A stretch of DNA of 64,000 nucleotides, taken from positions 133,122,018-133,186,017 of the forward strand of contig CM043968.1 of assembly GCA_014529385.2 (NCBI GenBank), in the 5' to 3' direction. Position 1 is the first letter of the stretch, and every line of letters starts with the position of its first letter. The position numbers and the translations under genes were made by a program. Shown here one piece after another: positions 1 to 8,641 of this stretch. Origin of the DNA: Adiantum capillus-veneris (lineage: Eukaryota; Streptophyta; Polypodiopsida; Polypodiales; Pteridaceae). The notes below the pieces were generated by a model. It saw nothing but the letters and a program-made list of their open reading frames with translations, was not told where the DNA came from and did no database searches.

Positions 1-1684
1 AACCATGGTTGGGTTAGATTTTCAGCAATTTATCTAATTTCTTTTGCTTGGAATTATCAAGAAGTTGGTGAGGAAAGAGAGAGGAGAGAAATGGAGGTGA
101 TAGGACTTTTCATAGTGGGTTAGTGTTAGTAGAGTTAGTATTAATTTACAAATGAAATTGGATATTTACAATGGGAGTATCCATGTAGGATACAAATAAA
201 GAAGAAAAAAACTCTTAAGAGGTAAGAAAAGGTGGCTTTCTTACAAGGTTGATGCTCCAAGTGTCTTAAGTAGGGCCGATTTTGACGCCTGTTGACGGTC
301 CACTAGCTTTGACGGTACATTTTTTCTCCACTCTTGACCTTCCTTAAGAGACAAGATAATTGAAGCTGAGTAATCAACCACCATGATGCTGTCTTTTAAG
401 AGAAGAGGCTGAATTTTGTGGTTTTTTTGATAGATATGGGTAAATTGGAGGAGGAAAAATGAGACTAGGTGGTCAATTTTGGAATGTAATTGTGTGTGGG
501 AGGTATGAGTTCACCATGGTTTCTCTTATTCTTCAAGGTTGAGGAGAAGGTGAGTAGTGTGCAGAGAGGAGTGGTGAGAGAGGTGGGGATAATGAGTGGA
601 GAAGTGTGTGTGAAAGAGGAAAATGATAAAGTGGAAGAGAGAGTGTGGCTGCATAGCACGGGAAAACTGGGGTCCACTAATAAAATCATAGCTCACAGCT
701 TGTAGCTCAAAAAAATATGAAAAAATTTGAGGCAAAAGTTCAGCCCACGGGCTACAACTTTTGTTTGTATCACCTTTTCAAATTCGGAGAGCAAGTGAAC
801 TTTAAAAATTCAGCAAAACCGACCATTTTTTTCCACTGCACAAGGTCCTTGTGGGGTCCTTCTTTGGATGATTCTTTTGAATACCTCCAAGAGTGAGCCC
901 TCCATAGTGCATGTATGCATGCCACCTACCCTTGACCTTATTTGGTAGGTCTATAATTGAAGATATTGTTGAGATTATGATATAAGTGAATAGTACAACT
1001 AAGTAAATCAGATATTGAGGGGTCTAAAAAATATGTACATGACAAATATAAATAATATAAGTGAAAAAAATATAAAGGGGTCAAAAGAAATCTCTCTCAT
1101 TATGAGGCTACCATAAAAAGATAAATATTTTTGGTGTTCTAATTTTTTAGAAAAAAAGCAAAATAGATGTAGGAAGGGAAAAATCACAATAGTGAAAAAA
1201 TATACACATAAATAAAACTAGTTTTTTTGGATTTTTGTTGGGGTGGAGTTACACTAAATATAAGAGAAGCTTACATGAAAATATTTCTATATGGAATAAA
1301 GAGTATGAAAAATGGTAAGAAAAAATTGTGGTAATGGTGAAGCAATGTACAGAGCATAAATAACACACACCTAGGTAGAAATATTTAAATAAATACCAAA
1401 ATAATTATGAAAAAATCTTTTATTTAGGCCCTATATACAAAGAAATATTTACATACGCATGGGCCATAATATACTTATATTTTTTAAATTTTTTTAATTT
1501 TTTTGGCTCAACTAGCCCAATGACTAGCTAATTGAGGGTTTTTTAAGAAGATATGGGAAAAGTCCCGTGACTCACGCACGCCTATGTACAGTGAAATGGT
1601 AGGGATAGCCACAGTGTTTGGGTGATTTTGGTAGGGTGAGGTAACTCACTGTGGCAATTACAAAGAGCCGAAAAACGGCTATCA
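1..1684 (-). repeat. 3' LTR (partial) of the Tat-type element
   Basis: Nearly identical to 9621-11304. On the minus strand the LTR starts TGATAGCCG at 1684. About 980 bp of the expected 2.66-kb LTR lies left of the window. Short ORFs in it (for example 465-689 minus) recur at 10086-10310 only because the two LTRs are copies, so I do not call them genes. Confidence 0.93.
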
Positions 1685-1700
1685 TTAGCCCTCCCCCTGG
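1685..1700 (-). other. Polypurine tract of the Tat-type element
   Basis: Directly before the 3' LTR the minus strand reads CCAGGGGGAGGGCTAA, a purine run suited to plus-strand DNA priming. It lies 13 bp downstream of the gag-pol stop codon, so there is almost no 3' untranslated region. Confidence 0.85.
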
Positions 1701-1712
1701 ATGATGGTATAT

Positions 1713-4700
1713 TCATGTACCATCATAGAGCATCTTTTCCAAAGAGAGTGCTTCAGAGTCCTTGACGAGATTTTCATTGTTTGGCCGCTCAGAATTTTGG
1801 CTGGAGTTACACTCATGCTTCATGTAACAATACTTACATGAGACAGTGGCCTTTTGACAGATCTTTGGTAGATCCTTTGGTAGAAGGCGACTCAAATAGG
1901 GCTTCAAGCGATACCCGTTTACTTTCCTGGAGTGCTCTTTACCATTCAAGTCCATAAGCTGATAGTAACTTGAATTGAAAGCCTTCTTGACTATGTATGG
2001 CCCTTGCCATCTTGTTTCAAATTTGGCATCAAAACGATTATCGAGTCGATTGTCATACCTTAGCACAAGATCTCCTTCATTGATGCCTTTGTCCTTCAGT
2101 TTCTTGTCAAGCTTCTCCTTTGTCTGTGTGGCTTTCCTCTTATAGCACTCGTATGCTGCTTCTCGTTTCCACTCAAGCTCAGCTAAGGTAAGAAGTCGAT
2201 CCATCCATGCTTCTTGATCATCTTGTGCTGCTTTGTCATGAAGTCGCATTGTTGGAATGTTGAGCTCAATTGGTTGTAAAGCCTCTTGACCATAGACCAA
2301 GTGAAATGGTGTGAACTCCGTGGCTTCCCTATATGTGGTTCGATACGCCCACAAGGCACCATCCAAGAAGTCATCCCACAACTTTGTCTTGTTTTTCACC
2401 ATCTTTCTAATGATGCCTGCAATGACACCATTAGCTTTTTCTACCAAACCATTTGATTGGGGATAGTAGGGCGTACTGTGACGATGTAGAATGTGAAGTT
2501 CTTCACAGACTTCTGTGAGCAATCCCTTTCTAAACCCTGGACCATTATCAGAAACAATCTCCAAAGGTGTGCCAAATCTACAACAAATGTGAGTGTAGAC
2601 GAATTTGCTCACTGTCCTCTCATTTACCTTTGCTACACTTTGTGCTTCCACCCACCTAGTCATATAGTCTACAGCCACTAGAATGTAGAGTTTACCATTT
2701 TTTGTCCTAGGCAGAGGACCCATAGCATCAATGCCCCACTTTTCAAAGGGTCCATTTGCAAGCACTATTTGCCTCGGGCCATGCACCAACCTTCTATTTC
2801 CATTTATCTGACAATTGTGACAGCTTTTACACCAATGTTGAACATCCACATGCAAGCTTGGCCAAACATACCCCGCAAGCAAAATCTTCTTCACAGTTGA
2901 TTCTTGGGCAAAATGACCACCACATGCCTCTTCATGCAAACCTTTTAGAATGGCTGGAATTTCCTCGATAGTTGGTACTCTTCTGCACACTTGATCCTTC
3001 CCTCTTTGATAGAGGGAGCCTTCTAGGAAGAGATATGAGCTTGCCTTCTTCATGAGTCTCCTCTTCTGAGCTTTTGTGAAGTCTGGTGGAAACTCACCCT
3101 CCAAAATGTAGCCAATGATGGGAGCCAATGACTCCAATCCCTGGTACCTTGGTTGCTTCACAGTTGCTGCCACCATGATGACCTGCACTTCTTTCTCAAC
3201 ACATGTAACTACTTGTTGTGCAAGTAAATCGGCATCTTCATTTTGTTTCCTCGGAATATGATATAATTGCACTTCTTCAAACTGATTAAACATCTTACGA
3301 ATGGCATGAACTTTTGTCCTTAAGCTTTCATTCTTGCATGCCCAAATGCCTAAAATCTGTTTAACAATGAGAAGTGCATCTCCCCTTACCATGAGACGTT
3401 TTATCCCTTGGCCAATGCACATCTTCAAACCATGAAGTAGTGTGTCGTATTCTGCTTCATTGTTGCTAGTTGAACCTGGTAGATTGACCTTCTCTTTCAT
3501 GACCACCTCTCCACTTGGGTTAAGCAACACTAGCCCTCCCCCTGCTTTTCCTGTGGCTCGACGAAAAGCTCCATCAAAGAACAAGGTAAAAGCATTAGGA
3601 ATACTTTTTGGTGGTGGTAATGGTAGGGTCTTTACTTCAGGCACCTTAATCTCCTTTTCATGCACCCTATAAGTGAGAATCCCTGCCAATTGTGCACGCA
3701 CACTATCTTCTACCTTGAAGGAGTATTGAAACTCTTGCAACTCCATAATCCACTTTGAGATCCTAGTACTAAGATTCATTTGAGATGACACCCAAGGGAA
3801 CAAATTCTCTGCAGTGAGAATTACAAAAGGTTTTGGTAGCAGGTAGGATCTAAACTTTCTCACCGCAAACATGAGAGAAAGCATCATGAGTTCTGCTTCT
3901 GTGTAGTCTCTCTCCAAAGCATTCATGACCCTACTAGCAAAGTAGATGGGTCGCATCCTTGTACTGTGGGGATCTAGTTGTAGCAACACAGCACCAATTG
4001 TTTCCCTTCCAACACTAGAGCTAACAAAGAATGTGTACTCCCAACAAGGAGGCATGAGTGTTGGTAGCTCTGACAAAATGACTTTAATGTTACAAAAATA
4101 CTCTTCAAGCTCATCAGACCATGCAAATTCTACTTGTTGTGTCAACTTTTGCAAAGGATGAGGCAACTCCGAAGCTAAGTGAATAAAGCGTGACATATAC
4201 TTCACTTTTTGAATGAATGATATGACCTCTTTGAGATTCTTGGGTGAGGGGAGCTCAATAAGAGCCTTTGCCTTTGAAGGATCCACCTCAATGCCTTTAT
4301 AGGAAACCTTGTGACCAAGCAAGATCACTTCATCCTCAGCTATGTGACACTTGTCGGGGTTGAGCTGACCTCCCATGTCGTAGAGCTTCTTTAAACCTTC
4401 TTCTACCCTTTGTAGATGCAATGATTTTGAGCTATAAATACAGAAATCATCAATGAACACCCTAATTGACTTTCCAAAGAATGCTTGAAACACCATATTC
4501 ATGAAACGTTGGAATGTTGCAGGAGCATTTGTCAGACCAAATGGCATGACTCTAAAAGCATAACAACCCCAAGGAGTGATAAAGGTTGTTTTCAATTGAT
4601 CCTCCAGTGCAATCCCTATTTGAAAGTAACCTGAGTAACCATCGCACACAGTGTACTTCTCATGACCAGCTACCTCATTTAGTATCTCATCCTGGAATGG

Positions 4701-6992
4701 GAGGGGAAAGTGATCTCTCTTTGTTGCCTCATTGAGGGGACGGTAATCCACACACACCCTCCACTTGCCGTTCTTCTTAGGAGTGACAACAACAGGAGAG
4801 ACCCACTCTGAATTCTCCACTAGATAAATGAACCCTGCTGCTAGAAGCTTTCTTACCTCCTTGAGTAAAGCTTGCTCCTTGATGACTCCTGGCCTTCGTA
4901 GCTTCTGAGCCTTAGGTGTGGCCTCTGGCTTCAACTCAATTTTGTGTTGAACAACATCTACTCCACGCACATCGGTGTAGTCTTTAGCAAAAAGCCTAAG
5001 AAACTTCCTTAGCACACATTTGAACTCCTCTCTTTCATCCTTTGTAAGTGTTGTTGATAGCATACCTTCCAACATCCCTTCATCTTGAACACCTTCGTTC
5101 TCTTGAGGACCTACCTCCTCCAAGCCTTGACAAGAGGTCTCTTGGTTGCTTGGCTTAAACCTTACCCCCATGACTTCAATGGAAGACTCCTCTTCAGTAA
5201 TGCTGCCGCTACTTTCTTCTTCTGAAGTGCTATCGGTCCAACCTTCTTCCGTCTCACTTTGAGATGATTCTTCATGGAGCTCCTCTTGGCGTTGCTCCTT
5301 CATGTCAAAGACAACCTTCTTGTGATTGTCATTCCTGCAAATTAGCTTTCCACTCTCCCAATCCTGCAAAGCTCGCATTTTCATTAGCCATGGTCTTCCT
5401 AGGATAATTGGGTAACCATTTCCCTTGGTAGACATGACATAGAAATCCACTGCCTTCTTAATGCCAAAGGCCTCCACAAAAACATTTTTACAAATGCCTA
5501 CGCACCTAGCCTTGCTATTGTTTGCCATTTTCACTTTGATTTCAGGTGTCTCATGGATGTGCATGCCTAGTCTTTGCATGAGCCCTTCTGTCATGATGCA
5601 AATTTGTGCACCCCCATCCACTAGACCTTTCCTAACCAATCTTCCTTTTATGTAACAATCTAGCACAGGTGTAATATCCTCGTTCATTTCAGCATGTGCA
5701 ATTTTTACAACAGGAAAACTCTCTTTTACCTTTCTCCTAGTGCTAACTGCTTTTGTTAAATCCCTCCTAACTTGTGGGCATAATGCAAGAAACTGAGGCC
5801 ATGAGATATCAGGACCCTTACCTCGCATGTCTTCCAACAGGTTGTATGGAGCCATACCATGTCCAAGAGGGAAGTCTTGGAGATTGATAGGACGTCGAGT
5901 CCTCTTAGCTTCCTTGGTCTCATTTGCCTTCTTGCCTTGTCCATGGTCACTCTGTGATGTGACTCCTTCTTTCTCTTTACCTTTCCCTCGGCCACGCTTA
6001 ATGCCATTGGCTTCCATGTCAACCTCATTTGAATTTGTCACCTCTACCACATGCACATTTGGATCTGTCAAAGGTGGAACTCCTTCTACCCCCTGTGGAG
6101 GTGGTCTTGGTCCATTTGGCCTTTGTAGAAGCCTTGGTTGTTGACCATCTCCTTCTCCTGCATTCATCACTGGGTAATTCAAGTTAGGTCTCCCTGGCTC
6201 TCCACGGGGCCAAGGACAATTATACATCCCATGTCCAGACTCTCCGCAATTCCAACATTGCAAGACTCTCCTAGTTCGTGGCTCTCTCTGTTCTGACTTC
6301 TTTGCTTGTCCCTTTGGACCTACAGCTTGTGCAAGGTGAATTGACAGGCTGCTTAAAGATTCGTTTAACTTCTCAATTACTTCCGCCGTTACCTCAGGAA
6401 GCTCCCTCGATGTTGATGCTTGTGACTTACCTTTGGGTCTAAGAACTTCTATTGGAACCTCTCCCCTTAAGCACTTGAGTTTCCTATACTTCTCAGCAGC
6501 CCTAGTTTCTGCTGCATCAAAAGTAGCAGGTGCACCCGCCTCAACTTTTACCTTAAGGTCAGGAAAGAGTCCGGCTATGAACCTCTCCTTCTTTAAAAAT
6601 TCTGCACCATCACCAGGGTTAGCAACATTTCGTATCCATAGAGCCCAAAGACGTAGAAACTCTTGCTTGTACAAGTAGTAGTCATCTAAGTCTTTTTGCT
6701 TATGAGAAACAATGTCTTGCCATAGTTTTAGAGTGTTTTGGGGATCAAAGAAGTATCTCTTAAAACGATTCAAAACTTCTGTGTAATTCCCCTTAACTTC
6801 CTCAGGCAAAGAGTCAAACCAAGTACTAGCATCTTTCCTAAGGACCACCTCAAACATTTCTACACGTTCTTGATCGGTTACTATCCTCTTGATACGGCAA
6901 GACATCTTGAAATTTGCTAAAAATAATTCTGCATCCTCTCCAGGCTCTCCAAAGAAAAGAGGATATCCAGACATTTGGCGTTGGCTCTCCAT
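1713..6992 (-). CDS. gag-pol: Gag-Pol polyprotein of a Tat-lineage gypsy retrotransposon
   Basis: An uninterrupted 1759-aa ORF with the whole retrotransposition machinery. In order: a retrotransposon Gag domain (about residues 10-170); a CCHC zinc knuckle with CX2CX4HX4C spacing (about 243-256); a retropepsin whose active site reads VDGGA (about 455), where most families have D-S/T-G-A; reverse transcriptase with the catalytic box FIDD (about 845) in place of YVDD; a first gypsy RNase H; a second RNase H of archaeal type starting at a DG motif (about 1136) with later E and D residues; and integrase with an HHCC finger (about 1350) and a D-D-E core (D in GIDAMGP, SDNGPGF, E in NGLVEKAN). I see no chromodomain. 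Gag, protease and Pol share one frame, so no recoding is needed. The start is the first Met, in MESQRQM, just downstream of the leader ORFs. The intact frame and near-identical LTRs suggest it could be active or only recently silenced. Confidence 0.95.
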   Translation of the reverse strand: MESQRQMSGYPLFFGEPGEDAELFLANFKMSCRIKRIVTDQERVEMFEVVLRKDASTWFDSLPEEVKGNYTEVLNRFKRYFFDPQNTLKLWQDIVSHKQKDLDDYYLYKQEFLRLWALWIRNVANPGDGAEFLKKERFIAGLFPDLKVKVEAGAPATFDAAETRAAEKYRKLKCLRGEVPIEVLRPKGKSQASTSRELPEVTAEVIEKLNESLSSLSIHLAQAVGPKGQAKKSEQREPRTRRVLQCWNCGESGHGMYNCPWPRGEPGRPNLNYPVMNAGEGDGQQPRLLQRPNGPRPPPQGVEGVPPLTDPNVHVVEVTNSNEVDMEANGIKRGRGKGKEKEGVTSQSDHGQGKKANETKEAKRTRRPINLQDFPLGHGMAPYNLLEDMRGKGPDISWPQFLALCPQVRRDLTKAVSTRRKVKESFPVVKIAHAEMNEDITPVLDCYIKGRLVRKGLVDGGAQICIMTEGLMQRLGMHIHETPEIKVKMANNSKARCVGICKNVFVEAFGIKKAVDFYVMSTKGNGYPIILGRPWLMKMRALQDWESGKLICRNDNHKKVVFDMKEQRQEELHEESSQSETEEGWTDSTSEEESSGSITEEESSIEVMGVRFKPSNQETSCQGLEEVGPQENEGVQDEGMLEGMLSTTLTKDEREEFKCVLRKFLRLFAKDYTDVRGVDVVQHKIELKPEATPKAQKLRRPGVIKEQALLKEVRKLLAAGFIYLVENSEWVSPVVVTPKKNGKWRVCVDYRPLNEATKRDHFPLPFQDEILNEVAGHEKYTVCDGYSGYFQIGIALEDQLKTTFITPWGCYAFRVMPFGLTNAPATFQRFMNMVFQAFFGKSIRVFIDDFCIYSSKSLHLQRVEEGLKKLYDMGGQLNPDKCHIAEDEVILLGHKVSYKGIEVDPSKAKALIELPSPKNLKEVISFIQKVKYMSRFIHLASELPHPLQKLTQQVEFAWSDELEEYFCNIKVILSELPTLMPPCWEYTFFVSSSVGRETIGAVLLQLDPHSTRMRPIYFASRVMNALERDYTEAELMMLSLMFAVRKFRSYLLPKPFVILTAENLFPWVSSQMNLSTRISKWIMELQEFQYSFKVEDSVRAQLAGILTYRVHEKEIKVPEVKTLPLPPPKSIPNAFTLFFDGAFRRATGKAGGGLVLLNPSGEVVMKEKVNLPGSTSNNEAEYDTLLHGLKMCIGQGIKRLMVRGDALLIVKQILGIWACKNESLRTKVHAIRKMFNQFEEVQLYHIPRKQNEDADLLAQQVVTCVEKEVQVIMVAATVKQPRYQGLESLAPIIGYILEGEFPPDFTKAQKRRLMKKASSYLFLEGSLYQRGKDQVCRRVPTIEEIPAILKGLHEEACGGHFAQESTVKKILLAGYVWPSLHVDVQHWCKSCHNCQINGNRRLVHGPRQIVLANGPFEKWGIDAMGPLPRTKNGKLYILVAVDYMTRWVEAQSVAKVNERTVSKFVYTHICCRFGTPLEIVSDNGPGFRKGLLTEVCEELHILHRHSTPYYPQSNGLVEKANGVIAGIIRKMVKNKTKLWDDFLDGALWAYRTTYREATEFTPFHLVYGQEALQPIELNIPTMRLHDKAAQDDQEAWMDRLLTLAELEWKREAAYECYKRKATQTKEKLDKKLKDKGINEGDLVLRYDNRLDNRFDAKFETRWQGPYIVKKAFNSSYYQLMDLNGKEHSRKVNGYRLKPYLSRLLPKDLPKICQKATVSCKYCYMKHECNSSQNSERPNNENLVKDSEALSLEKMLYDGT

Positions 6993-7028
6993 ATTATGAA
7001 AGATTACAACACGAGTTACAATAGAGAT

Positions 7029-7487
7029 TTAGAACCACTCGCCTGCAAATGAAGAAGTAAGAAAATACCACTCTAGGTTTTCTTCTTCAGCTATCCAAGC
7101 TTCAATAAGGTCTCGATTTGTTTGATCAAAACAAAAAGGTAGACTATTGATGAGCTCTAAGAAGGGTTGAAATTCTTCAAAGCTAAGGCGATAAACAAAA
7201 ATCTCTAGAACTTCATTTTCTGGATCCAGAAGAGCAACCACGTCCCAAGTGATAAATTGCACTTGCTCTACAATTCCCAACGCACAAGCGGTTTGTATAA
7301 AAACTAGATCTTCATGCTCGTCGAAGGCCGTGAGAAAGTAGCAATTAACTAGGAGCTCCTTTCCTTCGAGTTCCACACAGTCGGAGTGAGGCAACCTTCT
7401 CACAATTTCATAAAGAACATCCTCATCAAGTCCAATCAAGTTTGCAAGATTTAAAGACTCCACTTGCGCTACAAAATTCCTGGACAA
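7029..7487 (-). CDS. Leader accessory protein B2 (paralogue of B1), unknown function
   Basis: A 152-aa ORF ending 36 bp upstream of gag. I do not recognise a named family. It aligns along its length with the neighbouring 184-aa ORF (7534-8088): both have a conserved VRRLPH box, a FIQ.ACAL / FIQLVCAL segment, RLSFEEFQPFLELINSLPF versus RLTFGEFFPHLRLINSLPF, then D/R-rich residues. The two therefore arose by tandem duplication about 600 bp apart. The N-terminal part, a hydrophobic helix closing in RRLP, loosely resembles the start of an F-box, but that is only a pattern match. It is acidic, with no signal peptide or transmembrane helix. Tat/Ogre elements often carry an extra ORF before gag, and this position fits. 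Confidence 0.7.
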   Translation of the reverse strand: MSRNFVAQVESLNLANLIGLDEDVLYEIVRRLPHSDCVELEGKELLVNCYFLTAFDEHEDLVFIQTACALGIVEQVQFITWDVVALLDPENEVLEIFVYRLSFEEFQPFLELINSLPFCFDQTNRDLIEAWIAEEENLEWYFLTSSFAGEWF

Positions 7488-7533
7488 AAACTCCTTAGGA
7501 TTATGGTTAAATCATTCAAAAGCATAAAGAGAT

Positions 7534-8088
7534 TTACAATGTCTCTATGAACAAAGTGTCATAGAAAGTAGAGAAGGATGAGAATTTATACAAATTTGCA
7601 ATCTTCTCTATGCTCTCTTTATTAAGACAAGCTCTGAATAGCTCCCTATCTCCTTTGTTGAAAGCGAAAGGAAGACTATTAATAAGACGCAAATGAGGGA
7701 AAAATTCACCAAATGTGAGTCTATGAAGCATGAACTCTGGCCGCAAGTTTCCTGAAGAGTCTTCCTCAATGGTGAAATGCACTCGCCAAACGCCAAATTT
7801 CACTCTATTTACCAATCTTAGGGCACACACTAGTTGGATGAATGCGCGGTCTTCCTTAGTGCCCAACAACAAGAGGAAAATGGAATCCACGCGTAGGACC
7901 TTCCGTCTTAACTTCACCACCCTCTTGTTATGAGGGAGACGCCTTACTACTTGCTCCTGCAACTCAATTGGTAATAGAGCTAGATCTCTAAGGATTGAAC
8001 TTTCACTGCACACACATTCCCAGTTAGAACAAATGATCGTTTTTTTGTTTCTTGTAACAACTTGGACAAAGAAAAAACAAACATACAC
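7534..8088 (-). CDS. Leader accessory protein B1 (paralogue of B2), unknown function
   Basis: A 184-aa ORF, first of the B pair. The likely functional core starts near LALLPIELQEQVVRRLPH, which has the LPxxL...LP spacing seen at the start of F-box-like domains. It then runs through conserved FIQLVCAL, KFGVWRVHF and LTFGEFFPHLRLINSLPF blocks shared with B2. The first 30 residues (MYVCFFFVQVV...) have no counterpart in B2, so the true start may be internal or the segment may be joined by splicing. The protein is basic where B2 is acidic, suggesting the two copies have diverged in role. No known enzymatic motif was seen. The function is unassigned. Confidence 0.65.
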   Translation of the reverse strand: MYVCFFFVQVVTRNKKTIICSNWECVCSESSILRDLALLPIELQEQVVRRLPHNKRVVKLRRKVLRVDSIFLLLLGTKEDRAFIQLVCALRLVNRVKFGVWRVHFTIEEDSSGNLRPEFMLHRLTFGEFFPHLRLINSLPFAFNKGDRELFRACLNKESIEKIANLYKFSSFSTFYDTLFIETL

Positions 8089-8114
8089 ACTATTTTGCCG
8101 GGCTGCACTTCATT

Positions 8115-8333
8115 TTAAAATAAAATGAACACATGTACATCAAAAGAAGTGTGGTAGTTGATGAGAGGTAGAATGACAGGGTTTGGTGATGCAAGAATTT
8201 CTCCTGCTCTTTGGGCACCAAACATGAACACCATTCCTTGTTGAAAATGGATCTTTCTACTAATTGCAACGTTTATTCTAATGTGTAGAGTAAAATGAAA
8301 GGGAAAAACCTCTATTCCTGGGCCATTATCCAT
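8115..8333 (-). CDS. Leader accessory small ORF A2 (paralogue of A1)
   Basis: A 72-aa ORF whose C-terminal 50 residues match the adjacent 70-aa ORF at 8355-8567. Shared blocks are a basic/hydrophobic stretch (SRKIHFQQ versus STKLQFQR), then R.AEI.AS.NP.ILPLI.Y, and a common ending DVHVFILF / DVYIFVLF. It ends in a strongly hydrophobic tail. This is a second tandemly duplicated pair in the same leader. Because it is short, translation is uncertain, but the conserved amino-acid pattern between copies argues for past coding. It may be an exon rather than a free ORF. No function can be assigned. Confidence 0.5.
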   Translation of the reverse strand: MDNGPGIEVFPFHFTLHIRINVAISRKIHFQQGMVFMFGAQRAGEILASPNPVILPLINYHTSFDVHVFILF

Positions 8334-8354
8334 GGCCTATGCATGTCCTAATGC

Positions 8355-8567
8355 TTAAAACAAAACAAAAATATAGACGTCCAAACTAAGGTCGTACCTA
8401 ATGAGAGGCAAAATAAAAGGATTTACTGAAGCGTTTATCTCGGCCAACCTAAGAGGACCTAAAATTCTACGAATGACACGTTGAAATTGCAACTTAGTAC
8501 TAACAATTATGTGTACCTTTTGCCTTGCAATGGGAATGAAGGGATCATACAAATCTTCGTGATTCAT
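8355..8567 (-). CDS. Leader accessory small ORF A1 (paralogue of A2)
   Basis: A 70-aa ORF, the first ORF after the primer binding site of the Tat-type element. It is homologous to A2, 234 bp away, sharing the NP.ILPLI.Y core and hydrophobic C-terminus. It is probably the older or parental half of the duplication. Unknown function. With A2, B1 and B2 it forms a leader of two duplicated ORF pairs in the order A1-A2-B1-B2-gag-pol. Confidence 0.5.
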   Translation of the reverse strand: MNHEDLYDPFIPIARQKVHIIVSTKLQFQRVIRRILGPLRLAEINASVNPFILPLIRYDLSLDVYIFVLF

Positions 8568-8620
8568 GCAAACTACTTGACTATGCTAAAGGTTGATTCT
8601 ACACAAAAATACACAAGCCG

Positions 8621-8638
8621 TCCTCAGTGGGGGCACCA
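8621..8638 (-). other. Primer binding site of the Tat-type element
   Basis: Three bases inside the 5' LTR end (which closes in ...CCTCA) the minus strand reads TGGTGCCCCCACTGAGGA. It starts TGG as needed to pair with a tRNA CCA end. I cannot name the tRNA with confidence. The position fixes the LTR end at 8642. Confidence 0.7.
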
Positions 8639-8641
8639 ATT

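Noticed and set aside
465-735. Overlapping small ORFs repeated at 10086-10356
   Set aside because: The conservation is only because they lie in the two near-identical LTRs of one young element. Composition is low complexity and there is no motif.
3442-4161. Plus-strand ORFs opposite the Tat gag-pol
   Set aside because: Antisense shadows of an intact 1759-aa ORF.
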